Made by a program: the position numbers and the translations under genes
Source of the DNA: Uranotaenia lowii
Taxonomy: Eukaryota; Arthropoda; Insecta; Diptera; Culicidae
Length of the DNA stretch: 64,000 bases
NCBI RefSeq assembly: GCF_029784155.1
Contig: NC_073693.1
Span: forward strand, 22,046,002-22,110,001
Direction of reading: 5' to 3'
Notes under the pieces: generated by a model
Seen by the model: the letters and a program-made list of their open reading frames with translations, nothing else
Databases searched by the model: none
What the model was told of the DNA's origin: nothing
Shown here: piece by piece, positions 11,201 through 22,499 of the stretch
How the letters are laid out: each line of letters opens with the position of its first letter
How positions within the stretch are numbered: position 1 is the first letter of the stretch

Positions 11201-13540
11201 GTCAAAATTGTCAAAATTGTCAAAATTGTCAAAATTGTCAAAATTGTCAAAATTGTCAAAATTGTCAAAATTGTCAAAATTGTCAAAATTGTCAAAATTG
11301 TCAAAATTGTCAAAATTGTCAAAATTGTCAAAATTGTCAAAATTGTCAAAATTGTCAAAATTGTCAAAATTGTCAAAATTGTCAAAATTGTCAAAATTGT
11401 CAAAATTGTCAAAATTGTCAAAATTGTCAAAATTGTCAAAATTGTCAAAATTGTCAAAATTGTCAAAATTGTCAAAATTGTCAAAATTGTCAAAATTGTC
11501 AAAATTGTCAAAATTGTCAAAATTGTCAAAATTGTCAAAATTGTCAAAATTGTCAAAATTGTCAAAATTGTCAAAATTGTCAAAATTGTCAAAATTGTCA
11601 AAATTGTCAAAATTGTCAAAATTGTCAAAATTGTCAAAATTGTCAAAATTGTCAAAATTGTCAAAATTGTCAAAATTGTCAAAATTGTCAAAATTGTCAA
11701 AATTGTCAAAATTGTCAAAATTGTCAAAATTGTCAAAATTGTCAAAATTGTCAAAATTGTCAAAATTTTCAAAATTTTCAAAATTGTCAAAATTGTCAAA
11801 ATTGTCAAAATTGTCAAAATTGTCAAAATTGTCAAAATTGTCAAAATTGTCAAAATTGTCAAAATTGTCAAAATTGTCAAAATTGTCAAAATTGTCAAAA
11901 TTGTCAACATTGTCAAAATTGTCAAAGTTGTCAAATTTGTCAAATTTGTCAAAATTGTCTAAATTGTCAAAATTGCCAAAATTGTCAAAATTGTCAAAAT
12001 TGTCAAAATTGTCAAAATTATCAAAATTGTCAAAATTGTCAAAATTGTCAAAATTGTCAAAATTGTCAAAATTGTCAAAATTGTCAAAATTGTCAAAATT
12101 GTCAAAATTGTCAAAATTGTCAAAATTGTCAAAATTGTCAAAATTGTCAAAATTGTCAAAATTGTCAAAATTGTCAAAATTGTCAAAATTGTCAAAATTG
12201 TCAAAATTGTCAAAATTGTCAAAATTGTCAAAATTGTCAAAATTGTCAAAATTGTCAAAATTGTCAAAATTGTCAAAATTGTCAAAATTGTCAAAATTGT
12301 CAAAATTGTCAAAATTGACAAAATTGTCAAAATTGTCAAAATTGCCAAATTTGTCAAAATTGTCAAAATTGTCAAAATTTTCAAAATTGTCAAAATTTTC
12401 AAAATTGTTAAAATTGTCAAAATTGTCAAAATTGTCAAAATTGTCAAAATTGTCAAAATTGTCAAAATTGTCAAAATTGTCAAAATTGTCAAAATTGTCA
12501 AAATTGTCAAAATTGTCAAAATTGTCAAAATTGTCAAAATTGTCAAAATTGTCAAAATTGTCAAAATTGTCAAAATTGTCAAAATTGTCAAAATTGTCAA
12601 AATTGTCAAAATTGTCAAAATTGTCAAAATTGTCAAAATTGTCAAAATTGTCAAAATTGTCAAAATTGTCAAAATTGTCCAAATTGTCAAAATTGTCAAA
12701 ATTGTCAAAATTGTCAAAATTGTCAAAATTGTCAAAATTGTCAAAATTGTCAAAATTGTCAAAATTGTCAAAATTGTCAAAATTGTCAAAATTGTCAAAA
12801 TTGTCAAAATTGTCAAAATTGTCAAAATTGTCAAAATTGTCAAAATTGTCAAAATTGTCAAAATTGTCAAAATTGTCAAAATTGTCAAAATTGTCAAAAT
12901 TGTCAAAATTGTCAAAATTGTCAAAATTGTCAAAATTGTCAAAATTGTCAAAATTGTCAAAATTGTCAAAATTGTCAAAATTGTCAAAATTGTCAAAATT
13001 GTCAAAATTGTCAAAATTGTCAAAATTGTCAAAATTGTCAAAATTGTCAAAATTGTCAAAATGTCAAAATTGTCAAAATTGTCAAAATTGTCAAAATTGT
13101 CAAAATTGTCAAAATTGTCAAAATTGTCAAAATTGACAAAATTGTCAAAATTGTCAAAATTGCCAAATTTGTCAAAATTGTCAAAATTGTCAAAATTGTC
13201 AAAACTGTCAAAATTGTTAAAATTGTCAAAATTGTCAAAATTGTCAAAATTGTCAAAATTGTCAAAATTGTCAAAATTGTCAAAATTGTCAAAATTGTCA
13301 AAATTGTCAAAATTGTCAAAATTGTCAAAATTGTCAAAATTGTCAAAATTGTCAAAATTGTCAAAATTGTCAAAATTGTCAAAATTGTCAAAATTGTCAA
13401 AATTGTCAAAATTGTCAAAATTGTCAAAATTGTCAAAATTGTCAAAATTGTCAAAATTGTCAAAATTGTCAAAATTGTCCAAATTGTCAAAATTGTCAAA
13501 ATTGTCAAAATTGTCAAAATTGTCAAAATTGTCAAAATTT
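8241..13540. repeat. Minisatellite array B, (AAAATTGTC)n
   Basis: About 590 copies of a 9-bp unit differing from the array A unit at two positions (AAAAATGAC versus AAAATTGTC). Variant units (CGTC, CTGTC, GCC, TTTTC, GAC) are sparse but clustered, for example at 10485-10520, 11765-11785, 11905-11985, 12310-12410 and 13130-13220. One 8-bp unit near 13060 shifts the phase. Frames up to about 1,000 codons run through it in both directions (KLS, NCQ, KIV, TIL and DNF repeats), and none is a gene. The array ends at AAAATTTTTAACTTATTTT. Confidence 0.98.
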
Positions 13541-13643
13541 TTAACTTATTTTGCCATAATTGTGTCAAAACTGTCAGTCAGGACAGATTACGTTCAATAT
13601 TTTTTTCAAAAAATGAAAGGCAGTTTTTTCAAATTTTTCTCAC

Positions 13644-13743
13644 CTGCTGATGCTGCTCCATCAGACGAATGGCCAGTCACTGAACCAGTGCCGGATTCTC
13701 CTCCACTCGGAAAGATGGTATTCTTGCACAATCGGGAAAACAT
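13644..13743 (-). CDS. Candidate first coding exon, unknown protein
   Basis: On the minus strand an ATG at 13743 opens a frame of 33 codons plus one base. It ends exactly at a strong donor, CAG|GTGAGA (exon end 13644). The start has A at -3, and an in-frame TAA lies five codons upstream, so the ATG is the first possible start of that frame. The peptide begins MFSRLCKNTIFPSG and continues Ser/Gly-rich. I do not recognise the family. The next exon would lie beyond the minisatellite, which would then sit in the first intron. The CG-rich block at 14480-15250 lies upstream on this strand and could hold the promoter and 5' UTR. The plus-strand frame over the same bases is open but lacks good splice sites. 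This rests on one exon only. Confidence 0.4.
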
Positions 13744-14054
13744 GCTGCTGGCAGCTTAATTGGCTAGTGTTGGACTCTCTCGAAGACAATTCTCACTCAA
13801 TTCAAGAAAAACTGATTACAATAAATTAAATCTTCCTGGGGCAAAACAATTGAAATACAGTAGCACTTGTTCTCACTCAGGTTTGGATACCTTAAAAGAC
13901 TTGGGTGCTTTGGGGTGTTGATTTTCTACACCTTTTGGGACAGGAGCAATATAACTTGAGACAACCAACATAGTGATAAACTTCGTAATTGCCAGGCGGA
14001 GGCAACGCTATTCAAGCCGTATGGAGCACATCTCTCAGATTTCCCCTTTTTTTC

Positions 14055-14161
14055 CCCTCGTTTTGACAGATTTAAGCTTTTTTACCCAGATTTAAGCTTT
14101 CGTCTCCTATGCTCTCAAGGCAAAAAAAGCTTAAATCGGAGGAAAAAAAGCTTAAAAACGA
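14055..14161. repeat. Small inverted repeat with AGATTTAAGCTTTTTT arms
   Basis: The left arm runs CTCGTTTTGACAGATTTAAG then CTTTTTT, followed by a second AGATTTAAGCTT. The right arm is the inverse, with two AAAAAAAGCTTAAA copies ending in CGAG. A fold-back of about 107 bp, probably a tiny MITE or the relic of one. Confidence 0.5.
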
Positions 14162-14479
14162 GATTCACGAGCACATATTTAAAAGATGTTGGTCACACGA
14201 TACATAGACAAATCGTGTAACGTTGCAGCCATCTGGTAATTGCACTTCACAACTCTTGCTTCTTTGGACTTTCTAGGTTGTTGATTCGGTTGATTCAAAT
14301 GATAAAATTTGCTCTTCAGAAACACAGCACACTTTGACAGTTGAATTTCACAAACCCCCAGTAATCTCAGTGATAAAAATAGTGGATATTGCACTCGCGT
14401 AATACAGCACCTGGTTACTGCGATTCGTTATTCCATACTGCACTGTTATGTTTTGGAAGACAGTAAACTTAGCCCGGTA

Positions 14480-15250
14480 AACCCTTTCTTATTGGTATAA
14501 AAAACACCTTTAAATAAAAGGCGACAGTCAACCGGAAGTATCGTCTCTAGTTTCCTGAAGGTGACGGACGGACGGACGGATGTCGAGAACAACACCGGCG
14601 ATTGCGTCTTCGAGATAGTCTGCAAAACACACCGCTTGACACACCCACCCGGTTCAAGAAAGAGAGTCGTCCCCTTTTTGTTCTTCAGCACGGATCTTCG
14701 CAAAGAATCGAAACACAAACCCGAGTATAGCACAACACACCGGTTAAAATTGAATTAACAAATGACTGACTAACTAAAGTCGGTAGTACCCCAACCGGAG
14801 AGACCCGCTCCAAGAGCCACCGGTAAGTCCGGATACCGACCGAGAGTGTGGAAGCACATGTGTGTTGTTGCCTTAGTATGTGGGTACCTACTCATACCTA
14901 GTAAACAACAGTTCTTTTTTTTTGCATTAGGACAATTTCGGGGGGAAAGCGCGCACCGTTTTCGTTCCGGGCTTCCGACGATGACGCCGCGATCATTTGC
15001 CGGTTGTTGTGAAAAGGGAGGGGCGCCGGCCGGACTCATAGGAACGTGACGGGCGCTTTGATTTTACCCCCCCTTTCTCGTTTCGTCTTTGCTAGCTCGG
15101 TGTATCGTATATCTCGAGGTGGATTAATATCTGCTACTTACTAACTACGGTGAGATGGCACAACATCGGAACCATTTCTGCCGTCCTCCCGTCCGCCGCG
15201 GCGTAGGTGAGTTCGGTATTGTACTTACATACTTATGTATTCTAGAGCCG
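14480..15250. promoter_or_regulatory. CG-rich block, candidate promoter/5' UTR
   Basis: Base composition jumps from strongly AT-rich to CpG-containing sequence with GACG tetranucleotide repeats (14564-14580), GGAGAGACCCG-type motifs and a CCGCCGCGGCGTAG|GTGAGT donor-like site on the plus strand near 15205-15215. No long coding frame is convincing. Such islands often mark promoters and non-coding first exons in insect genomes. The minus-strand candidate exon at 13743-13644 lies immediately downstream on that strand. Direction and transcript are not established. Confidence 0.3.
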
Positions 15251-15469
15251 ATACCGCGCGCAGGTATCTGGTAGGCTTGCACATGACGCCAATCAGAGTA
15301 TCCTCATTAGGGTGATTCACTAGACCGCTGCAAAAATTGACTTTTTGCTCCCATATGATTTTCCGATACCTTAGTCACCAAGCATCGGGGTTAAATATGA
15401 GATGATTTGGATGATTCTTGAATTGGATATCGAATTTCAATTGTGTACAGAAATTTGTATGGAAGAATT

Positions 15470-16370
15470 CATTTTCGCATATTGATTCATCCATTCAGAT
15501 GTCAAATTACGTTCCATTTGTTAGATGAGTTTTCGGGTTAGGCAAAAAAAATGTATGGGAGCCTCTCTCCTCACCTTCATTGTGATTTGATGATCATTTC
15601 TCGTATCACATGCTCTTCCATGCTAAATTTGGTTTCATTTGCTTGATGAGTTCTCCGTTAATGCAAAAAATTGTAAAGGAGCCCCTTCCCCTTTCCAATC
15701 TGCCCACTGGAAGGAAAGACAGGTAACAAATATCAATCAATAGACACCTTTTTTATTCTCAAATACCCTTACATGCCAAATTGTGTTCTATTTGCTCGAA
15801 TTTTTCTCGAGATTTGCAAAAAAATCGTATAAAAGCCTCAATCCTCCCTTCCTATCATCCCAATGGAAGAAATTGGGGGGTCTCAGATAATCATAGGAAC
15901 ATTTCTCATATTCAAATAGCCTCACATGCCAAATTTGGTTCCATGCTTGAACAGTTTTCGAGTTATGTTAGTAAAGGAGCCCCCCTCCTTCTTTCTATTG
16001 CCCTACTGGAAGGAAAGAGGGATACCAAAGATTCAGGGAAACTTTTCTCGTACCCTAATACCATCCCGTGCCATATCTGATTCTGCTTGCTAAACTAGTT
16101 TTCGAGTTATGTAAAATATTTTTAGAAAGCCCCCCTCCCATCTACCTTACTGTTTACTGGAAAGAAGAAGGGATCTCAAACGATCATAGAAATAATTTTT
16201 GGGAGGGCTCCTCTCTCTTTCTAGGGAAGAGGGAGGGAGAGCCACCCCCCCTCCAAATATTGAACAAATGTTTGAAGAACTCAAGAACTGATCAAGCAAA
16301 TGGTTCCGGATTTGGCATGGGAGGGGATTTGCTTACAAAACATATTTCTACACGAAGATAAATATATAGA
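15470..16370. repeat. Degenerate tandem repeat, about 140-155-bp unit
   Basis: Five direct units begin near 15495, 15610, 15770, 15920 and 16065. They share the order CATGCCAAATTTGGTTCCAT, TTGCT(T)GA, GTTTTCGAGTTATGCA, GGAGCCCCCCTCC and CCACTGGAAGGAA. A sixth, inverted unit lies near 16230-16325. The block ends in AAATATATAGATTTATAAG. This architecture is familiar from 3' tails of insect transposable elements, but I cannot assign the family. Confidence 0.65.
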
Positions 16371-16540
16371 TTTATAAGCTAGATTACGCGTCTACAGGAC
16401 TATCTTATTTATGTTTCTGTTCCTGTTTGGTTCTGACCAGAAAATTCGATCAAGCCAACCATCAGATTATTCGATGCCACGAAAAGACATATGTAGAAAA
16501 TGTATGTAGACATAATGTAGAAAATCCAAGATTTTAAATA

Positions 16541-17818
16541 AAGTCTGCTTCATTTAATATTGGAACAAATTCTTTTGCTCATTGTGGCGCTCCTATTGGA
16601 CGGATTTGGAAACTTTTTTCACCCACGTGTCGGGAAATTCATTACCTTTCACCATGTATTTATGTCATAACACCAAACGATAGCATTTTGTAAACAACCG
16701 CCATGGAAGCCGAACGGAGAGATCAAATTGTGCACAGTTTTCTTGAAAATCCATTGTTGTCGGCATCGAAGCTAGCTAAACAGCTTAAAATGCCCAGAAA
16801 TACCGTATGGCGTGTTATCGAGCAGTACAAGGAAACATTGACGACGGCTCGGAAGCCGCATTCGAAGCGTCGGAGTGGAACTGTCGACCGGAAACTGCGT
16901 GGGAAAGTCATCAAGGCCGTCAAGAGGAATCCCAATCTTTCAGACCGCGATTTGGCCAATAAGTTTCACGAACGAACGGAGACGAATTCGTCTCCGGGAA
17001 GGAATAAGGTCATTCCGAGCCAGCAAACAGCCAAATCGGACGCTGAAGCAGAACAATGTGGCCAGAATCCGTGCTCGAAAGCTGTACGATCAAGTGCTGA
17101 CCAAGTTCGACGGATGTATTCTGATGGACGATGAGACCTACGTGAAGGCGGACTTTGGGCAAATCCCAGGTCAATAATTTTATTTGGCGACGGCTCGGGG
17201 GGATGTGCCTGCAAAATTTAAGTTCGTGTTTGCGGATAAATTCGCCCGCAAGATATGCAGCTATGGACAGAAAACCAAAGTCTTTCTCACTGACAAGACA
17301 ATGACATCAGAAGTCTACAAAAAAGAGTGCCTACAGAAACGGAATCTGCCGTTTATTCGTGCCCACGACCGTCCAGTAATGTTTTGGCCGGACCTCGCAA
17401 GCTGCCATTACAGCAAAACGGTTATGGAATGGTACGCAACGAACGGGGTCAGCGTAATACCGAAGGACCTCCACCCCCCAAACTGCCCCCAGTTCCGGCC
17501 GATAGAGAAATACTGGGCAATCACGAAGCGGAGGCTTAAGGCAAAGGGAAAACTTGTTAGGAGCATGACTCAAATGAAGAACTGGTGGAATCAAATCGCC
17601 AAAACGGTGGACGAAAAGGGTGTGCGCCGCCTAATGTGCCGTATTACGGGAAAAGTACGAGAATTTCTTCGAAACAGCAATGAAAATTTTTTTTAATTTT
17701 TTTTTATGAAAGAGTAAAGAAAATGATACATTTGTATGAAAAACAAATTATGAATTCGTTAATAAATGACTGAACTACACGCAATTGTTTGTGTTCCAAT
17801 ATTAAATGAAGCAGACTT
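16541..17818 (+). mobile_element. Tc1/mariner transposon of DD37E type, inactivated
   Basis: Terminal inverted repeats of about 28 bp (AAGTCTGCTTCATTTAATAT then TGGAACA) lie at 16541-16568 and, inverted, at about 17791-17818. Both are flanked by TA (16539-16540 and 17819-17820). Total length is 1,278 bp, the normal size for this superfamily. The internal transposase has exactly 37 residues between the second Asp and the Glu of its catalytic triad. That spacing defines the ITmD37E group known from mosquitoes. The ends are intact and the gene is broken, so this copy can at best be moved in trans. Confidence 0.88.
16703..17696 (+). pseudogene. DD37E transposase, broken by frameshift and stop
   Basis: The start at 16703 is well placed after the left terminal repeat. 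Residues 1-90 carry the paired helix-turn-helix DNA-binding region (SASKLAKQLKMPRNTVWRVI, then a basic linker and DRDLANKF). A frameshift near 16970-16985 moves the remainder into another frame (RRIRLREG onward). A TAA at 17175-17177 interrupts the catalytic domain just after MDDETYVKADFGQIPGQ. The frame then runs to the TAA ending at 17696. Catalytic residues visible are the Asp pair in MDDETY, the Asp in FWPDLASCHYS, and the Glu in RPIEKYW, giving D-D-37-E. The stretch after FADKFARK looks shortened compared with related transposases (inference). A transposase cuts and rejoins the element at TA; this copy cannot make a full one. Confidence 0.88.
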
Positions 17819-17820
17819 TA

Positions 17821-18385
17821 TGTAAAGGGATTAATTTAGGCAGGAAGAATCCATGATTATTTTCGTTTTCTGAATGAATAACATAATTTTTTTTTAATGA
17901 AACGCATATATTCATTCGATTTTTGTGGTCGACATATGTGGTCAAAATTTGCCGGGAATAGTCAGTCACCATGGCCCTGAGAGAAAAATAGGTCCCATCA
18001 AAAGTCTGACCGAGAGTATAATAAAAATATGAATAATTTACGCAATATCATTGGTTTAGGGACGGCTATCTGGGGTTTTCTTCGGTGATTGGGATCGGCC
18101 CCTCCGGAAATCAAAGTACTCACGCTGTAGCTCATTGCCCATAATAGATGCATCTGAAGTGAAGTGAAAATGTTTTGTAAAAAAAACAACTTGAAATGAA
18201 ATTACCTTTTTGCTGGATCTGCGGGCCGAACCGTGAAGAGGTCAAACCGGTATTCGGGTGAATTCCGTGGACGTTCACAAACACAATACAGAAACTTGAC
18301 TACACTCACGGACGCCTGTTTTAGAAGAGAGCGAATTTTCCGAAAGCTAAGCCCTTTCGACTTCCATTATCACGTTCTCTTTCCT
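17821..18385. other. Intergenic, no supported gene
   Basis: AT-rich to about 18030, then more balanced. Only short frames occur. If the LTR-like segment at 18386-18997 is real and on the minus strand, 18200-18385 could be the start of its internal region. I see no protein motif there. Confidence 0.3.
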
Positions 18386-18997
18386 CCTGTAACCAGCGGG
18401 CTAGCCTGCTGCTCAGTCGAGCAAGAACCCCCCTCTAAGCCTCAGGGACGGCACACTCGTAAATGAAATTTCGCGATACAAGGAAACACAGATTGCTCGT
18501 TTGAAATCCCACTTTATTTTTCCCTAGCACTTTAGGTCGCGACACTGGGCACTGGACGAATGGGTAGCGTAAATTGGTTCTCAAGAACCGCGCGCTAAGT
18601 TCCACCCTTAAATGGTTGTATGGTCCTACCTTGTAACCGGGCACGGTGAACTAACGCTGGGGCTCTCGTCTACGGTAACCTTCGGCTACGGTCTGCACAG
18701 TCTGACGGTTGTGTGGTGGTTCGACTGGGACGTGGTGGGCTGGTCCGGGTGTCGGCTGTTAAGCTCCAACAGCAGACCACAGGTAGACAGGACACGTGGT
18801 ACTACCGGCACCGTATTGTGGACCAAACTTCGAACTGGGCGGAGGGCGGATCTCGGACGGCGTAAAGCACGGCGGCTGGAGCTGGTCGGGATGCCAGACA
18901 AGCTCCTGATCGCTGGATCGTCTGACGGACCGGGTCGTCAGCACAGCTAGGCTTTCAGACAATCGCCAAGTGCAGCTGTCGGTCAGTTTCCAACATA
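18386..18997 (-). mobile_element. LTR-like segment, candidate retrotransposon remnant
   Basis: On the minus strand the segment begins TGTTGGAAACTGACCGACAG and can end at GGTTACA, giving TG...CA ends over about 612 bp. An AATAAA lies internally near 18512-18520, followed by a T-rich/G-rich stretch as in an R/U5 region. It is clearly GC-richer than its flanks. An open fragment ends about 90 bp upstream on the same strand (19089-19314). No target duplication or second LTR is seen, so the boundaries are provisional. Confidence 0.35.
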
Positions 18998-19088
18998 AAA
19001 CATCGGGGCCCTAGGAACATGATGGGGGATACGTTTATTGGTACATTGCCTGGTACGGGGCTGGAGATAGCGTTTACCTGGATGTGTT

Positions 19089-19314
19089 TTAGTTCCGTTT
19101 TCTGAACACTTCCGTTAAACTTTCATCCACTTGTTCTGATGCTTTGTTAAGCAAGGCTCCTTGTAATGTGGATGCCTCGCGGTATGAATTCCAAGTGACG
19201 CTATCAGGGTCGGAGTACGCTGACCCCGTACGCAGGACAAAGGTTTCGAAGTCCATCCAGTAATTCCTCCCATCATGTCCCGTTTGCTCTGGGCGTATTG
19301 GTGGCTAACGCCTT
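19089..19314 (-). pseudogene. Open fragment upstream of LTR-like segment
   Basis: A minus-strand frame of about 74 codons opens just after a TAG and ends at TAA (19091-19089). It reads QTGHDGRNYWMDFETFVLRT and continues to a basic VFRKRN end. No in-frame ATG sits at its beginning, so it would be a 3' exon or a truncated gene. It ends close to the LTR-like segment, in the position expected for the last open frame of a retroelement. I do not recognise the family. Confidence 0.3.
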
Positions 19315-19319
19315 TCTTA

Positions 19320-22300
19320 GCTCCATCTAGTGTCGACTAGCGTTGAGTTGACCCAACTGTACTGGCTGGTACGGTGTTCGAGAAATTACGGTGGTCATTC
19401 TCCCTCACGCACTAAAGCACCTCCTTGCATATGATGAATTCACGTAATTTACACAAAAGATTCTCACTAAACTGAACAGTAAGTTAACGCACTGGTCACA
19501 CTCCTTTTCCTCCTCTGTGAAATGACAGCAGCCAGCATTAAAATGTAGCCTACTGTGGTGCTGTCTTGTTGTGAGACAGACTGGACAAGGAACATGAATT
19601 TTCTAGAGCTAAATATACAAAACTACAAAATTAAACAAAAATCAAACGATTTGTAACCAACCGGTTACATGGGTACCGTCATCTTTTCCAGAAAAAAACT
19701 CAAACACCAACTTATTCTTCTACTTTTATTGAATTTTCTAAACCAGACATAGATATTGCTCGTTCGTCTTGGATATCTAAGTTGGCTGAACAATAATCGA
19801 AATCTATCCAAGCATCAATGATATTAGAGAACTATTTTTCAAGTAGACTAAGCTGTTCGATATTATTTATAGCGAGAAGCAGTTGAAAAATCCTGTACCT
19901 TGCTGTGTGACAGCGGCCTAAAGAATACTGCCACTGGGATACTGGTCCATGTCGTACGAGGCGACTAATCCAGTATTTCCCAGATACGTTTATCTCATAT
20001 TTCTGTCTATTGGAAATCAATGAGGCTGTATCTGGGCGGGGGAGAAAATAGGTCAAGGTCAATTATTGCATGCAGAGTTCAGAAGTTTTTCAAGTTCAAA
20101 ACATTGGAAGGAAATGTTTTGAATCTGAATCAGTTTTAAATTCTTGCTAGTATTTTTTGACCTTTGTACGTATTTTCTCTCGAGAAGGGTATGCCAATAG
20201 TGCATATGTAGTACATGCATTTGCACAAGCTGTATTCTTCCATATTTTCTCGTTTTACCAATTTGGAATATGATTTTTCATTCAACAAATCTCTTTGCTC
20301 TCCTAGTAACTCCGTTCAATAAAATCTCTTCACAAGTGTTCAAATGTGAATCGCAAACGCATCGCTTACGGTCCCATTGCTTCTGAAATCATAGAAGAAT
20401 ATGATCTAAATTACATCAGTTATATCTGTTACGTCAAGCGCAAAATAAGTGTATTTTCCTTATAGTGGACAAGTTTTCAGTCCCTTCTATCTTTGGATTG
20501 GCAACAGAATTTTGTGGAGGTAAATGTCCGTTCATATAAAGATATTCAATTGTAAAAATTGCATCATGGTTATTCAATCATTGAAGCCGTACAAATATCG
20601 TTTCCGTGGAAAATAAAAATTCAAAAAAAAATATATTTTTTTTTAGGGTTGCCAAAAGGCTTCAATATTCCCTATTAAATCAAGTTTTTGATCAAAACTT
20701 GTATCGCATGTCGACAGTCATATCTGTTTCACTTAATATATGTCACTTCTCTTGTATTGACACATGTTCCCTTAGCTTTAGAATGGTTATAGTGTTAAGA
20801 AGAATCAAAGCTCCTTTAATATCGTACTCTGATATTTCGTATCATACGTCAATCCTGGTTCTGGAATCCACTGCTACAGCTTCGTGCAGTGTTAATATCG
20901 CTTGTATCAAATTTGGCGTCACAGAAGCTCATTGTAGTCGTCTAACCAGAGCGCTAACTGGTCAGTTAAATAAAAATATATAAAATCAAGACTTTGTGTT
21001 CTGAATCTCATGTATGGTTAAGCTATGATTCAGAGGTACTATTGTACCTATATTTACCTTCCACTTAGTGTGTACATGTCCCTCTTTTGCCCGACTTCAT
21101 TCTTTTTAATGTATGTCAGAATTTAACAAAGGAAGTTAAAAAAGTCCTTATTTCCAATATTTTGATTGAAAAAAAGCTTCATTGCTTAAAAATCCCTATG
21201 TGGACAGGCTAAATACCAACTTTGCCATTATAAAATCGTTTATTTGCCCCCATTGTAGCATCCTGGTTAGAACATTTTCTGATCATTGTAAACTCAAATC
21301 TCCTGAATTTTGTAGTTGTGAATCAATAATGTATGATTCTTGTAGCTCATATATGCCTGTTTTTCGATTGCTAGAAAGCTTTTATGTACTCTCGCCTATC
21401 CTGATATAAGTGTATCTCATTCTAAGAATTTAAACTAAAATAACAACTTGTCATTTTTCACCCAATGTGGTTATAAGCTTCAATGCTTCAAAATTCCTCC
21501 GTGGATCGGCTTTATGCCCTAAATATTTATTTATTTTCTAATCCTTTTTATGGTTTTCAGGTTTCTCAGGTATATGATGAAATCTGTAAAAAAAAGGCTA
21601 GGCACAATTTTCCCGTTTGTTTGGATAACGTGCCGCTATCAAGCCTACCCCTTTTCTGATACCTGATACCTGAGCAGTTGAAAAATCCTGTACAGCCAAA
21701 TAAACTTCACAACAACGCAAATTTCTTAGTTGATATCGATGTTGATTTGGCAAAATTAAGCAGAAAGGGCACAGCAAGGGAATTTCAATAACAAATCGTA
21801 GAGTTTTTTATCCGTGTATGATTATTTGAGAACCCTTCCTACTTCCAGTGAAGAGATAGATAGATGGGAGGGGGTCTCAAATTATAATATGAACCTTTCC
21901 CGGCCTCTCACCTTTCTCGCCAACTTCGATTTTTACGAAAATCCGGAAGGAGGAAATAAATAAAGTTCCAGGTATTTTATTGAAAAAATTGATAACTTTT
22001 TATAAAATTCAAACAGTTGAAATAGCTAAAGTCATACTGCAGAGAATAGGAATTGTATTTTTTCTTTATTCGATACTGGCTTATCTCATACTTGGCTTTC
22101 AACTTGGAATATGTTATAAACAGTTTGTGTGTCAATTACCAAGAATTTCACAGATGTATTTCCGAATGCATTCTCAACCCTTTGTTTCATAAAGTAACAA
22201 ATTTGCAACAATTGATGTATCGAACAATTGAAAAATCGTATTTTATTTTAATTTTTTTTTTCTTGATATACACATCATTTCTAATTGTTAAAAATAATTT

Positions 22301-22480
22301 TCAAAGAAAAAAAAAATCATGAAACGAAGGATCAAGCAATAATTGCAATTGTTGAATGCTGACTTTTATTGACGTCTGATACTAATTTTAAATCAGGAAT
22401 TAATGGACCGTGCCAAGAAAGTCCGTGTATGAATTTTTGTCTCGATGCGATACAAATTCACGAAGTTTTTGCAAAAACAA
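19320..22480. other. Intergenic, repeat-derived, no supported gene
   Basis: AT-rich sequence with several short frames and no recognisable domain. The 20-base string AGCAGTTGAAAAATCCTGTA occurs at 19874 and again at 21674, so the two flanks of this stretch share a repeat. A palindromic GTAACCAACCGGTTAC lies near 19656-19671. The segment at 21835-21900 (ACTTCCAGTGAAGAG, GGGAGGGGGTCTCA) looks like an isolated inverted unit of the 15.5-16.4 kb tandem repeat. Confidence 0.35.
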
Positions 22481-22499
22481 AAATAACCAGTTATTGCAA

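Noticed and set aside
6446..13540. CRISPR-like array
   Set aside because: The 9-bp units are contiguous with no spacers, and the genome is eukaryotic.
6303..13759. Very long reading frames (up to about 1,200 codons) on both strands
   Set aside because: They are produced by 9-bp units without stop codons in most phases and encode only tripeptide repeats such as KMT, KLS, NCQ, TIL or DNF.
14561..14758. CG-rich 65-codon frame on the plus strand and its 95-codon minus-strand counterpart
   Set aside because: Composition explains the openness; no homology or splice evidence, so the block is listed only as possible promoter/5' UTR.
19832..20062. Frame with a GRCHTARYRI string resembling a broken CCHC knuckle of a retroelement gag
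   Set aside because: The cysteines are missing and the match is too short; it may be a relic but cannot be supported.
20606..20983. 125-codon plus-strand frame
   Set aside because: AT-rich composition and no recognisable domain; likely chance.
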